This document shows positions 19,497 through 27,561 of a stretch of 64,000 bases of DNA, piece by piece. The position numbers and the translations under genes were made by a program. This DNA is from Candidatus Nitrospira allomarina (GTDB lineage Bacteria; Nitrospirota; Nitrospiria; Nitrospirales; UBA8639). The notes under the pieces were generated by a model that had not been told where the DNA came from, did no database searches, and saw only the letters and a list, made by a program, of their open reading frames with translations. Position 1 is the first letter of the stretch. Each line of letters begins with the position of its first letter. The stretch spans positions 2,539,001 to 2,603,000 of the forward strand of contig NZ_CP116967.1 of the NCBI RefSeq assembly GCF_032050975.1, given 5' to 3'.

Positions 19497-19678
19497 TCTG
19501 ACCCGTCATAATCAAATCCGTAGATCCACGCCTCAGGGACGGGGTGGAAATTATTATTCTATCAAATTAAAACGGAATGTTCAGTCTAATAAAAGCAAAA
19601 TTGCTACTGAAATTTCGCATTCAGGGATGTTGCCGGACATTACATATTCCACGATGGGAATGACGAGTAGGACGATAT

Positions 19679-21286
19679 TTGAAAATGGGATCTCAGAAAA
19701 AACGACCATGGTGGATCCGTGCCGTTTTCCTCACGTTGGGGATTATGGGTTTCCTCCTACTGCTCTTGGGGATCACGTCATTTTTTATTGATGAACCGTT
19801 GCGGGCATACATTGAAACCAATCTCAATAAAAATCTCAAAGGCTATAGGGTTGAATTGGAGACGGTTGATTTTCATCCACTTGGTTTCTCCGTTGACTTT
19901 GAAAATTTAACGTTAAGACAAGAAGCGAATCCTGAGCCTCCTCTCCTCATCATCCCATTCTGGAGTGCAAGTATTCAGTGGACACAATTGTTCATGATGG
20001 AGATTGTCAGTGATCACCTTATTAAAAATGCTGAAGTCGTATTTCTTTTAGCTCAAGCCGAAAAAGAGGTAAAGGACAAAACAGACGTAGAAGACAAAGG
20101 TTGGCAAGAGGCCTTATATGCATTGTACCCTGTCACCATTAACACCTTTCGAATCGAAGATAGTGCCATTTCCTATAGGGAAAAAGCCGACGATCCTCCA
20201 CTTGAACTGACAAATCTTCAATTGAAAGTGGAAAATATCCAGAATATCCGCTCCCAGGATGGGGAGTACCCCTCAGGCATTCATGTGGAAGGATCAATTC
20301 ACCAATCCGGATTTGTGAGTATCTCGGGGAAAGCGAATTTCTTAGCCCAACCGTTTCCAGGAGTATCAGTAGACTTCGATGTGAATAATGTTCAACTTAA
20401 ACCGTTTATCCCTTTATCCTCCCTACTCAATATGGAAATTCATTCCGGAACGCTGAACGGGCGGGGACATGTCGAATATGCCCCTTGGACAAATATGGTT
20501 CAAATTGCCATGTTGGAAATAGAAAATCCACATATTAACTATGTGGAGAAACATTCTCAAAAGAAAGCACAAAAAGCCTCACAGGATGCCAAATCACAAG
20601 ACGGGGGTGATTCAAAGAAATCCCAAGATCCGTTCAAGGTGGCGATTGAATCCGCATCGGTGAAAAATGGCGAATTTGGATATAAGAACCAGACCACGGA
20701 TCCCCCGTATAGGATATTTTTTAACCAGGTGGATCTCCTGATGACCGGGGTGGGCGTCCCAAAGATCACACAGAAAGGGGAATTGAAGCTCTCTGGAAAA
20801 TTTATGGGAAAGGGGAAGACATCAGTTAATGGAGGATTCCGGCCGGAAGTAAAACATCCTGATTTTGATGTAAAGATGAAAATTGAAAAAACAGAAATGA
20901 CAACCTTAAACGATGTCTTTAAAGCCTACGGTGGACTTGATGTAAAAAGCGGAAAATTTTCTATGATTTCCGAACTGCATACTGATGATGGCCGTGTCCA
21001 GGGGTACATTAAGCCATTTTTCGACCAACCGGTAATTTACGATTTTTCACAGGACAAAACCGACAATATCTTTCAACAGTTATATGAGAGTGTTGTGGGT
21101 GGAGTCGCTTCCCTTCTGGAAAATACTCCTAGGGATGAGGTGGCGACGAAAACCGATATAACCGGGGATATGGAAAATATTCATATTGGGACATGGCAAC
21201 TGATTTGGAACCTTTTCAAAAATGCGTTTGTCGATGCCATGACACCTGCCTTCGAAAATTTAAAAAAACTGGAAAAAACCAATTAG
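19679..21286 (+). CDS. DUF748 / AsmA-like envelope protein
   Basis: A 535-residue protein with one N-terminal membrane helix (about residues 13-35), then a large periplasmic region. The segment after the helix (DEPLRAYIETNLNKNLKGY and FHPLGFSVDFENLTL) is typical of DUF748, a member of the AsmA/TamB-like repeated beta-groove group. Such proteins are implicated in lipid transport or outer-membrane assembly. A lysine/serine-rich linker (about 295-325) interrupts it. The start is either TTG at 19679 or ATG at 19685; the ribosome binding site does not decide. It is followed 124 bp later by an entericidin-like lipoprotein. Confidence 0.8.
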   Translation: MKMGSQKKRPWWIRAVFLTLGIMGFLLLLLGITSFFIDEPLRAYIETNLNKNLKGYRVELETVDFHPLGFSVDFENLTLRQEANPEPPLLIIPFWSASIQWTQLFMMEIVSDHLIKNAEVVFLLAQAEKEVKDKTDVEDKGWQEALYALYPVTINTFRIEDSAISYREKADDPPLELTNLQLKVENIQNIRSQDGEYPSGIHVEGSIHQSGFVSISGKANFLAQPFPGVSVDFDVNNVQLKPFIPLSSLLNMEIHSGTLNGRGHVEYAPWTNMVQIAMLEIENPHINYVEKHSQKKAQKASQDAKSQDGGDSKKSQDPFKVAIESASVKNGEFGYKNQTTDPPYRIFFNQVDLLMTGVGVPKITQKGELKLSGKFMGKGKTSVNGGFRPEVKHPDFDVKMKIEKTEMTTLNDVFKAYGGLDVKSGKFSMISELHTDDGRVQGYIKPFFDQPVIYDFSQDKTDNIFQQLYESVVGGVASLLENTPRDEVATKTDITGDMENIHIGTWQLIWNLFKNAFVDAMTPAFENLKKLEKTN

Positions 21287-21410
21287 GAATGTAAAAACAA
21301 TCAAATAGAGAAAACCAGCCTGGGGTATAAGTGTGGCGATGTCTGATTCCTCATTGGGGCAGTTCAGTGGGCATGGTTCCTCAAATTTTCTTAAACACAA
21401 GGAGGGGAAA

Positions 21411-21542
21411 ATGAAGATCAATCATTATGTGTGGGGAGTGTTTTTGATCGCGTTGTTGGCGATAACCGGGTGTAATACTATGGAGGGTGCCGGCGAGGAT
21501 GTACAAAAAGCCGGTAAAACAATTGAAAAGGCAGCCGATTAA
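21411..21542 (+). CDS. Entericidin-like small lipoprotein
   Basis: A 43-residue protein. Hydrophobic residues 7-18 lead to lipobox AITGC. The mature part NTMEGAGEDVQKAGKTIEKAA is the short amphipathic helix of the entericidin A/B family, where these cell-envelope lipoproteins are induced by stress or in stationary phase. An ideal ACAAGGAGGGGAAA precedes the ATG and sets the start. A strong terminator follows 18 bp after the stop codon. A second member is at 45939. Confidence 0.85.
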   Translation: MKINHYVWGVFLIALLAITGCNTMEGAGEDVQKAGKTIEKAAD

Positions 21543-21560
21543 AATCGGTTCCTAAAATGA

Positions 21561-21607
21561 AAGGCGGGATTTCTTAATTCAATATTGGGAAATTCCGCCT
21601 TCTTCTC
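21561..21607 (+). terminator. Rho-independent terminator after the entericidin gene
   Basis: AAGGCGGGATTTC (21561-21573) pairs with GAAATTCCGCCTT (21589-21601) over 13 positions with one wobble pair. A T-rich tail (TCTTCTCT) follows. Confidence 0.8.
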
Positions 21608-21970
21608 TCGGAGATTTCTTCCCCCTTCAAAGCCTACCACCCTGAGAAAATCCTGCTTTAGCACTTCCCTTGGATGCCTTTCGGCATCGAGCATTAACCA
21701 TATGGAAACGAATGAGGATCGCCTCAGTATTTGGTGAAAATATCTGGATAAAAAAGAGCGAGGAGAAAACCAATTTATACGTTGGTGAAGTGGGGCTTAT
21801 CTTGATATTAAGTAGTCATAAAGGGATCAAGAAGTGGGTAATCCACCCATAGGTCATTTAATAACGTTTAGGTAACCCCATCAAAGGAGGTGGAGGAAAA
21901 ACGAAAGAAGGTATGAGAAACGATTCGAAAAACCTTTTCAACATTACACAACTTTTTTAAGGAGAAAAAA
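21608..21970. other. Intergenic region upstream of the CsbD gene
   Basis: A 60-codon plus-strand frame (21670-21852) lacks a ribosome binding site and protein-like features. Purine-rich sequence near 21886-21900 (AAAGGAGGTGGAGG) precedes only a 13-codon frame. Probably the promoter and leader of the CsbD gene. Confidence 0.5.
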
Positions 21971-22180
21971 ATGAACAAGGAACAATTCAAAGGAAATTGG
22001 AACCAGTTTAAGGGCGAAGTGAAAAAAAAGTGGGGTAAGTTTACCGACGATGAATTAACCCAAATCGAAGGTGATTACGATAAATTTAAGGGAAGGGCTC
22101 AAGAACTCTATGGAGATCAAAAAGAAGAAGTAAATAAATGGACCGAGGATTGGCAGGCGAAGAACCAACCAGTCCGATAA
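21971..22180 (+). CDS. CsbD-family stress protein
   Basis: A 69-residue, highly charged, cytoplasmic helical protein. MNKEQFKGNWNQFKGEVKKK with GKFTDDELTQIEGDYDKFKG and QELYGDQKEEVNKW is the full CsbD signature. CsbD proteins accumulate under general stress (sigma-B-dependent in Bacillus) and their molecular function is unknown. AAGGAGAAAAAA precedes the ATG. The next gene encodes a second CsbD domain carrying a signal peptide. Confidence 0.92.
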   Translation: MNKEQFKGNWNQFKGEVKKKWGKFTDDELTQIEGDYDKFKGRAQELYGDQKEEVNKWTEDWQAKNQPVR

Positions 22181-22356
22181 TTCCCATTTCACTTCTAGTG
22201 ACATCAGGATACCCATCATCCCGGGAGACGGGGGATTTTTCTCTCGCTCCTGGGAAGAGGGGGCGAGGCCTTCGGTGATGTAAAGTGCCTTGTCCATTCA
22301 TCCTCGGAATGTTCTGTTCCACCAAGTTTTACCAGATATACGGAAGGAGGAAAATT

Positions 22357-22731
22357 ATGAATCTGACACAATATGTATTAAATAATAAAAATGCCTTAGC
22401 CGTGGCGGCTGTGCTTCTCATGAGTGCTCCTGCCTGGGGGGCCAACGGAATGAATTATTCTGTTCCCGCGGATGAGGGAATGCAAAAAGGGTTTATCCAT
22501 AAGGTATATAATGAGGACCAATTCAATGGTAATTGGAAACAGCTCAAAGGTGCGCTTAAGGAGAACTGGGGAGAGTTTACGGATGATGATCTCTTGGCAA
22601 TTGAAGGGCGTACAGACCGTTTCGAAGGAAAACTACAAGAGCGATATGGAGAACGAAAAGAAGAAGTCAGGGCATGGGTGGATGAATGGTTGGAAAATCA
22701 TCCTTATGATTCCCGGGAACAAAAGAATTAA
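22357..22731 (+). CDS. Exported CsbD-domain protein
   Basis: A 124-residue protein. Residues 1-29 form a signal peptide (AVAAVLLMSAPAWGANG), followed by a linker of about 25 residues. A CsbD domain occupies about 52-115 (EDQFNGNWKQLKGALKENW, then GRTDRFEGKLQERYGERK). CsbD proteins are normally cytoplasmic, so an exported version is unusual. The ATG at 22357 is set by GGAAGGAGGAAAATT. It directly follows the cytoplasmic CsbD gene, suggesting duplication followed by retargeting. A strong terminator follows. Confidence 0.85.
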   Translation: MNLTQYVLNNKNALAVAAVLLMSAPAWGANGMNYSVPADEGMQKGFIHKVYNEDQFNGNWKQLKGALKENWGEFTDDDLLAIEGRTDRFEGKLQERYGERKEEVRAWVDEWLENHPYDSREQKN

Positions 22732-22757
22732 TTATAAAAAGTCACAGGACCAAATTG

Positions 22758-22799
22758 ATTCCGGCGCGAGAGGGACTTTTCCTGCGCCGGAATTTTTTT
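22758..22799 (+). terminator. Rho-independent terminator after the exported CsbD gene
   Basis: ATTCCGGCGC (22758-22767) pairs perfectly with GCGCCGGAAT (22784-22793) and runs into seven T. Confidence 0.9.
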
Positions 22800-22911
22800 A
22801 TGCCACATCAGGAAGGCCACTGTTGTTATCCATCTTAGGCAGCTTGTTCCTCAATCCAAGAATGCCGCCTATCCAAGCGTATTCACAGGAAGTAACTCTA
22901 CCTCGATAAAT

Positions 22912-23331
22912 TTATGAGGTCCCCCGTATCTTTCGAATAGCGGTGGGTTTTTCCTCAGCCGAAAAACGGATTTCCGCTGTATCGCCGACTTCAATTCCTT
23001 CATCCACCAACGTCATGGAGTTTGTCTCTACACGGATTTCCTTATTATCGGAGTCCTTAATCATATAGCTTTTGTCATCAATAGACATGACTTCGCCTAT
23101 AATTAATCTGGCATGATCAGAAGGTTGGTCGGGGGGGATGGGGTTCGGAGTATTAGAATTCACGGGCGGAGAGGGAATTTCCTTCGAGCTGCCGGAAACC
23201 GTGGGTTCAACCGGTGGATTATTAACAGGGGCGGTTTCATCCTGACAGCCAACGATAGCCAAAAAAAGTAACGGCACACACCACCGGAAATTTATAGCAG
23301 ACTGTTGTGGGTTCATGTGGGGTCGTCTCAT
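22912..23331 (-). CDS. Lipoprotein with a single OB-like repeat domain
   Basis: A 139-residue protein. The export signal ends in lipobox IVGC (about residue 29). A proline/asparagine/serine-rich linker (about 33-72) follows. One C-terminal beta-rich domain (about 74-137) reads LIIGEVMSIDDKSYMIKDSD and ends GDTAEIRFSAEEKPTAIRKI. That domain resembles the repeats of the exported proteins at 52.0 and 62.7 kb, so I place it in the same broad family. Function unknown. GAGAGGAAC precedes the start, and an internal ATG (23316) is an alternative. The AAACCCTGG motif lies 106 bp upstream. Confidence 0.7.
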   Translation of the reverse strand: MRRPHMNPQQSAINFRWCVPLLFLAIVGCQDETAPVNNPPVEPTVSGSSKEIPSPPVNSNTPNPIPPDQPSDHARLIIGEVMSIDDKSYMIKDSDNKEIRVETNSMTLVDEGIEVGDTAEIRFSAEEKPTAIRKIRGTS

Positions 23332-23436
23332 TGGTCGTTCCTCTCTTTCTTGTATGTAGTTCGAAGCATTGGAAACTTGAAAAACTTTTAATTAGCAATA
23401 GTATGGTTAAGAAGTCCGGACTTGCGAAACTGTTGA

Positions 23437-23445
23437 AAACCCTGG
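23437..23445 (+). repeat. AAACCCTGG motif, copy 3
   Basis: Context GAAAACCCTGGAAAT; 106 bp upstream of the minus-strand lipoprotein gene starting at 23331. Confidence 0.4.
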
Positions 23446-23613
23446 AAATACGGTGATTTTCTTTGCGGGGTTAAATGGGGAATCTTTAGGGCTGGGACTG
23501 CGTGGTAGCTTTGACATCATCCCTGCGTGGGTAGAAGTGATAAAAGACCCTCCTCTATATCTAGATATGTTTGGCTTCTTAGCTCAGGAGGTGGAAATGC
23601 AACAACCCAAGTG

Positions 23614-24183
23614 TTATTGCACCTCATGTTCCACAGGATGAACTTTTGACGAAAGGAAGCTTTGTAATTTGGCTTCGTCTTCGGTGGATAATGACGTCTG
23701 CAAAATCGTGCCTTCCATGCCTTTCCGTTTTAATTCGTTAATTACTTTATCCCGGGACACTTTTTTGAGGAGAAGGAATAAAGCGGAATGTCCTGGTTGA
23801 ATAGTGTTTCCTAGTTCTTTGATGAAAATATCGTCAATGCCAATGTCCGTTAACCATCCGGTAATGCTTCCTGCTGTGGCTCCTGCCAGTCCTCCTGCGG
23901 CCCACCCGAGTATGGGATTAAAAAACAGCACGCCAATTAATAGACCCCATAAACCTCCATAAAGCACTCCTCCTACCGTACCGGAAGCAACCAAATTGTA
24001 AGTCTGATTAATGGTGACTTTTCCTTCCCGATTTTTTACGACAACGACTGCATCTTCTAAATCAAGAAGGTATTGTTTCTGCATGGTAAAAAGAAGTTTC
24101 CGTACTTCTTCCGCTTTTGTCTCATCGGCAAAAGCCCATGAAAATGTTACGAAATTTAGGTTTCCGGAACTCACGGGCGACAC
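23614..24183 (-). CDS. DUF1269-family membrane protein
   Basis: A 189-residue protein matching DUF1269. The N-terminal domain opens NFVTFSWAFADETKAEEVRK and is ferredoxin-like. A glycine-rich double hydrophobic hairpin follows (about 67-110, GGVLYGGLWGLLIGVLFFNP and GLAGATAGSITGWLTDIGI). The C-terminal domain reads GHSALFLLLKKVSRDKVI. The family is widespread and has no established function; the glycine-zipper hairpin suggests membrane association. The start is GTG (24183, or the nearby GTG at 24174) without a strong ribosome binding site. A possible tiny gene lies 47 bp upstream on the same strand. Confidence 0.85.
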   Translation of the reverse strand: MSPVSSGNLNFVTFSWAFADETKAEEVRKLLFTMQKQYLLDLEDAVVVVKNREGKVTINQTYNLVASGTVGGVLYGGLWGLLIGVLFFNPILGWAAGGLAGATAGSITGWLTDIGIDDIFIKELGNTIQPGHSALFLLLKKVSRDKVINELKRKGMEGTILQTSLSTEDEAKLQSFLSSKVHPVEHEVQ

Positions 24184-24230
24184 CCTGAACCTAATTGGCG
24201 GACACTTCCTGTTTGTGGGGCAGGCGCGAT

Positions 24231-24341
24231 TCAGGGGGCTGCATGGACTGTAGATATCTTATGGTTGCTGCCTCCCCATGGCATTCCCAACAAAGAAAGT
24301 GCCCCTCCAACTAGAATTGGTCGTGCATAAGACCGGTTCAT
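24231..24341 (-). CDS. Possible 36-residue glycine-rich membrane peptide
   Basis: An ATG preceded by near-ideal AAGAAAGGAGGGTTTGTG opens a 36-codon frame whose product has a hydrophobic patch (PILVGGALSLLGMPWGG) and a polar end. The ribosome binding site is far stronger than chance would predict. It may be an unannotated membrane peptide or a leader upstream of the DUF1269 gene. I know of no homologue and cannot exclude decay of a larger gene. Confidence 0.4.
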   Translation of the reverse strand: MNRSYARPILVGGALSLLGMPWGGSNHKISTVHAAP

Positions 24342-24456
24342 CACAAACCCTCCTTTCTTGAGATCTGATATGTAAATTGTGAATGCGATGAGGATTCTCA
24401 CCGCTCTGTGTGATGGTTGGAAAATAACGTTCAAATTTCCTATAAAAAACCCTCAA

Positions 24457-24465
24457 AAACCCTGG
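24457..24465 (+). repeat. AAACCCTGG motif, copy 4
   Basis: Context AAAAACCCTGGAAAT, 116 bp upstream of the small frame starting at 24341. An extra AAACCCT lies about 10 bp to its left. Confidence 0.4.
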
Positions 24466-24563
24466 AAATGGCCATGAAAATGAAGCTGATCGTTTGTAGG
24501 TTTGACAAATTATAGGGGGTCGCCGGGTAGTAGGTTCCTGCATCTGGTTTAGTTTGGCTGTCA

Positions 24564-24572
24564 AAACCCTGG
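24564..24572 (+). repeat. AAACCCTGG motif, copy 5
   Basis: About 90 bp upstream of the L,D-transpeptidase start. Together with CCAGGGTT at 24611-24618 it forms a dyad spaced 38 bp apart. Confidence 0.4.
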
Positions 24573-24661
24573 ATGGAAGCAAAATAATGTAGGGATCAAG
24601 ATGATATCTTCCAGGGTTAATGCCAGTATGTGAGGTTCGAGTATTGCCTTAAAGTGGGGAT

Positions 24662-26305
24662 ATGAAGATTAGGAAAATTCATCTTTTTTTATGCATATGT
24701 TCTTATGTGTTCCTTGGATTTGGAGTGGTGGGGAGAGCCCAAGGTCAGGAACCAGGCATTCCCCAGGTGCTCGAGGAGCTTATTGATGACTCACCGGTCA
24801 CCTACAGGAAAGAGTTAATTGAAATATATGATGATCGGCAGTATGAGCCCTTGTGGGTCTCACTATCTGATCATCTTAATGCCGAGGGACAGGCCTTATA
24901 TAAAATTTTGAGCGAAGCCGAACGACTGGGTTTAAATTCCAAGGATTATGCGTATTCCGAACTTCACTGGTTACAACGTACCGATCAATTATTCTCCGAA
25001 GATCGCCCCTTATTCCATACAAATGTCCTCGCCCGAATCGAAGTCGTTCTGACGAATAATCTTGTAAAGCTTTTGGATCACGTCACATCGGGACGCTTAT
25101 CGCCGGAACAAGTTAACGGTAAGTGGTATCTGGAAGATGAAAGACCACCATTGACCCAAATAGTCACACAAGTCATTGACGACGGAATCGCTGTCACTCT
25201 GGAGTCATTAGCCGGTGGGCATGAAGGGTATGGGCCCTTACTGAAGACGTTAGTACAATATCTTCAGATCAAGTCCGATGGAGGGTGGCCGATCATACCA
25301 GGCGGTCCTCTCCTCACGAAAGGGACAAGCAGTCCACGCGTGAAAGTATTACGCCAGCGGTTAGCGGCGACGGGAGATATGAACGACGGGCCGATAAGTT
25401 CGGTATTTGATCAGAAAGTGATGGAGGGGGTAGAAAAATTTCAAGCACGACATGGACTATCTGTAGACGGGATAGTCGGGCCGAGAACCTTGGAAACCTT
25501 GAATACTCCGGTGGATTCCCGTATTCGACAGTTGTTGGTGAATTTGGAGCGGCGCCGTTGGATGCCGCGGACATTGGGTCCGGACTATGTATTGGTGAAC
25601 ATCCCGGATTTTCAGCTCACGGCCTATCAAGATGGGAAACCACAAATGGGGATGCCTGTCATTGTGGGCAAGCCGATGAGCCAGACTCCCATCTTCAGTG
25701 ACATTCTGGAATACCTGGTACTTAATCCATACTGGAACGTGCCAAGAAGCATTGTTATAGATGAAATAATCCCCAAATTCCAGGAAGATCCCGCTTATCT
25801 CGAGGAAAGCAATTTTGAATTGGTGGACTGGGATGAACAGCCTATGGAAATCTCTCAACTTACCTTAGAAAACATTGAAGCCGGAACGATTCGTATTCGA
25901 CAGAAACCCGGCCCGAACAATGCGCTAGGTCTGGTCAAGTTCATGTTTCCCAATGATCATGCCATTTATCTTCACGATACCCCTGCCGATCATTTGTTCG
26001 ATGCATCCGAACGCGATTTCAGTCATGGCTGTATCCGCGTTGAACGGCCGACGGATTTAGCTGCTTTTCTTTTGAACGGAAAGTGGTCCCGGGAGGAAAT
26101 TCTGCATACCATTGAAAGTTCGGAACGCCGTGCGATTCAACTTCCACAAGCGATCCCGGTTTATATTTTGTACCTGACGGCCTGGGTGGCTGAGGACGGG
26201 ACCCTGCAATTCCGTGAAGATCTTTATGGTCATGACGAGCAATTATGGACAGCATTGCAGCCGGTCCTATCTACAGCTGGGGGTCGTTCCAATCAATCTA
26301 TCTAA
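24662..26305 (+). CDS. L,D-transpeptidase (YcbB/LdtD-like) with peptidoglycan-binding domain
   Basis: A 547-residue exported enzyme with a signal peptide (residues about 7-28). A long N-terminal scaffold domain follows, then a PG_binding_1 domain (about 225-280, including FQARHGLSVDGIVGPRTLETL). The YkuD catalytic domain (about 305-470) has the active-site motif SHGCIRVERP, catalytic Cys457 and His455, and the upstream histidine in HAIYLHDTP. The enzyme makes 3-3 peptidoglycan crosslinks or attaches proteins to the wall in the periplasm. Domain order and length fit the LdtD/YcbB group. No strong ribosome binding site is visible. The stop lies 23 bp before an M15-like peptidase gene, suggesting a peptidoglycan-remodelling pair. 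Confidence 0.9.
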   Translation: MKIRKIHLFLCICSYVFLGFGVVGRAQGQEPGIPQVLEELIDDSPVTYRKELIEIYDDRQYEPLWVSLSDHLNAEGQALYKILSEAERLGLNSKDYAYSELHWLQRTDQLFSEDRPLFHTNVLARIEVVLTNNLVKLLDHVTSGRLSPEQVNGKWYLEDERPPLTQIVTQVIDDGIAVTLESLAGGHEGYGPLLKTLVQYLQIKSDGGWPIIPGGPLLTKGTSSPRVKVLRQRLAATGDMNDGPISSVFDQKVMEGVEKFQARHGLSVDGIVGPRTLETLNTPVDSRIRQLLVNLERRRWMPRTLGPDYVLVNIPDFQLTAYQDGKPQMGMPVIVGKPMSQTPIFSDILEYLVLNPYWNVPRSIVIDEIIPKFQEDPAYLEESNFELVDWDEQPMEISQLTLENIEAGTIRIRQKPGPNNALGLVKFMFPNDHAIYLHDTPADHLFDASERDFSHGCIRVERPTDLAAFLLNGKWSREEILHTIESSERRAIQLPQAIPVYILYLTAWVAEDGTLQFREDLYGHDEQLWTALQPVLSTAGGRSNQSI

Positions 26306-26328
26306 AGCGAATCCTACAGAGTCATTTC

Positions 26329-27318
26329 ATGTTTTTGCGATTCAACAGTTTCTTCATGGTCGCATGGTGCGGAATTGGATTTTTTGTGATGGTGGTAGGT
26401 ATTCACCATGCTGTCGCCGCACCCGGTTCACTCTATGCTCCGGAACTCATGCCTTTTACTGTCAAAATAAAGGACGAAGTCAATCCGTATCGGGTCTTAG
26501 GCGTTTATGTCATGCCTTCCCGAACGATCGAGCTTGAATGCGTATTTACCAATCCTGCCAGCTCTTTCACCGTTTCTGCTCTGGGGGGCAGCCTCGAACG
26601 TCACACTAAGGAGCGATGGAAATGGAAGGCACCCAACCAGAAAGGTTTATATCCCATCACCATTACGGACACGACAACCAATTCCACCATGATGCTTAAT
26701 GTGTTTGTCATGGTGCCGTTTGCTCATACCAGTGAACAGTTAAACGGCTATCGGATCGGTCGCTATCAAGAAAAACCCTTGAGAAATAATTCTGTGTACA
26801 ATCGACCCCAGGGCTTTGTTGAGGTCACCCAGAATAATCGCAATGTGCTTGTCTCGCCGCATTTTACGCTAGGCCAATTTGTCGGCAAACAGCCGAGCGG
26901 GTATCCCAAGTACCTGGTCTTAAGGGAACGACTGATACTCAAATTGGAAATGATTCTGGAAGCGGTCAATCAAGAAGGGATTAAAGCTCACACTCTACAT
27001 ATCATGAGCGGCTATCGCACGCCATTTTACAATCATTCGATCGGAAACCGCACAAAATACAGCCGACACCTGTATGGAGGTGCAGCCGATATTTTTGTGG
27101 ATGTGGATGAAAATGATCAGATGGATGACATAAATCAAGATGGTAAAATCACCATGGCGGATGCCGTTGTATTGGCGGATGTCGTGAAGAAGAAAGCTCG
27201 TGAAACCTGGTATCAACCTTTTCTGGGAGGATTAGGCATTTATGGGCCCAAACCTCATCGAGGTCCCTTCGTTCATGTTGATGTTCGGGGATTCAAAGCT
27301 CGATGGACGAAACCTTAA
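26329..27318 (+). CDS. M15/DUF882-type peptidase with an EF-hand-like loop
   Basis: A 330-residue exported protein. The signal/anchor is about residues 8-28. An Ig-like beta domain covers about 35-130. A C-terminal D-Ala-D-Ala carboxypeptidase-like domain carries zinc ligands His247 and Asp254 (SRHLYGGAADIFVD) and His316 (FVHVDVRG). Between them, residues 267-278 read DINQDGKITMAD, a textbook EF-hand/dockerin calcium loop. This suggests calcium-dependent folding or activity, which is unusual for the family. I start it at the ATG after the upstream stop; an overlapping start at 26245 lacks a signal peptide. Probably co-transcribed with the L,D-transpeptidase. Confidence 0.8.
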   Translation: MFLRFNSFFMVAWCGIGFFVMVVGIHHAVAAPGSLYAPELMPFTVKIKDEVNPYRVLGVYVMPSRTIELECVFTNPASSFTVSALGGSLERHTKERWKWKAPNQKGLYPITITDTTTNSTMMLNVFVMVPFAHTSEQLNGYRIGRYQEKPLRNNSVYNRPQGFVEVTQNNRNVLVSPHFTLGQFVGKQPSGYPKYLVLRERLILKLEMILEAVNQEGIKAHTLHIMSGYRTPFYNHSIGNRTKYSRHLYGGAADIFVDVDENDQMDDINQDGKITMADAVVLADVVKKKARETWYQPFLGGLGIYGPKPHRGPFVHVDVRGFKARWTKP

Positions 27319-27561
27319 GATCATACTGCGTCCTTCGGCTCTCACAAAGCCAAAGGCATGTTCCTGCCGGCATCATGTCGAGTGACAATGAGGAGATCTA
27401 ATCCGGTCCCTTTCTCAGGTTTCAAATGTTAAACATTTAAGAAACATAAGCTTCTGCCCTGTAAACGATAAACGGGTCAATTCCAAGCATAGAAGCGAAT
27501 AGGATCTTTTATCCTGGAACATGAAGGTTGGTCCTTCACTCTTAGTCTGACTCTATTTTTC

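Larger units (their letters stand above)
24342..24661. other. Divergent regulatory region with two AAACCCTGG copies
   Basis: No gene. It separates minus-strand DUF1269 from the plus-strand L,D-transpeptidase. It holds AAACCCTGG at 24457 and 24564, and an inverted CCAGGGTT at 24611-24618 that pairs with the second copy. Confidence 0.5.

Noticed and set aside
21670-21852. 60-codon plus-strand frame before csbD
   Set aside because: No ribosome binding site; it lies in a likely leader region.
23453-23641. 62-codon plus-strand frame between divergent genes
   Set aside because: No ribosome binding site and it overlaps the end of the DUF1269 gene.
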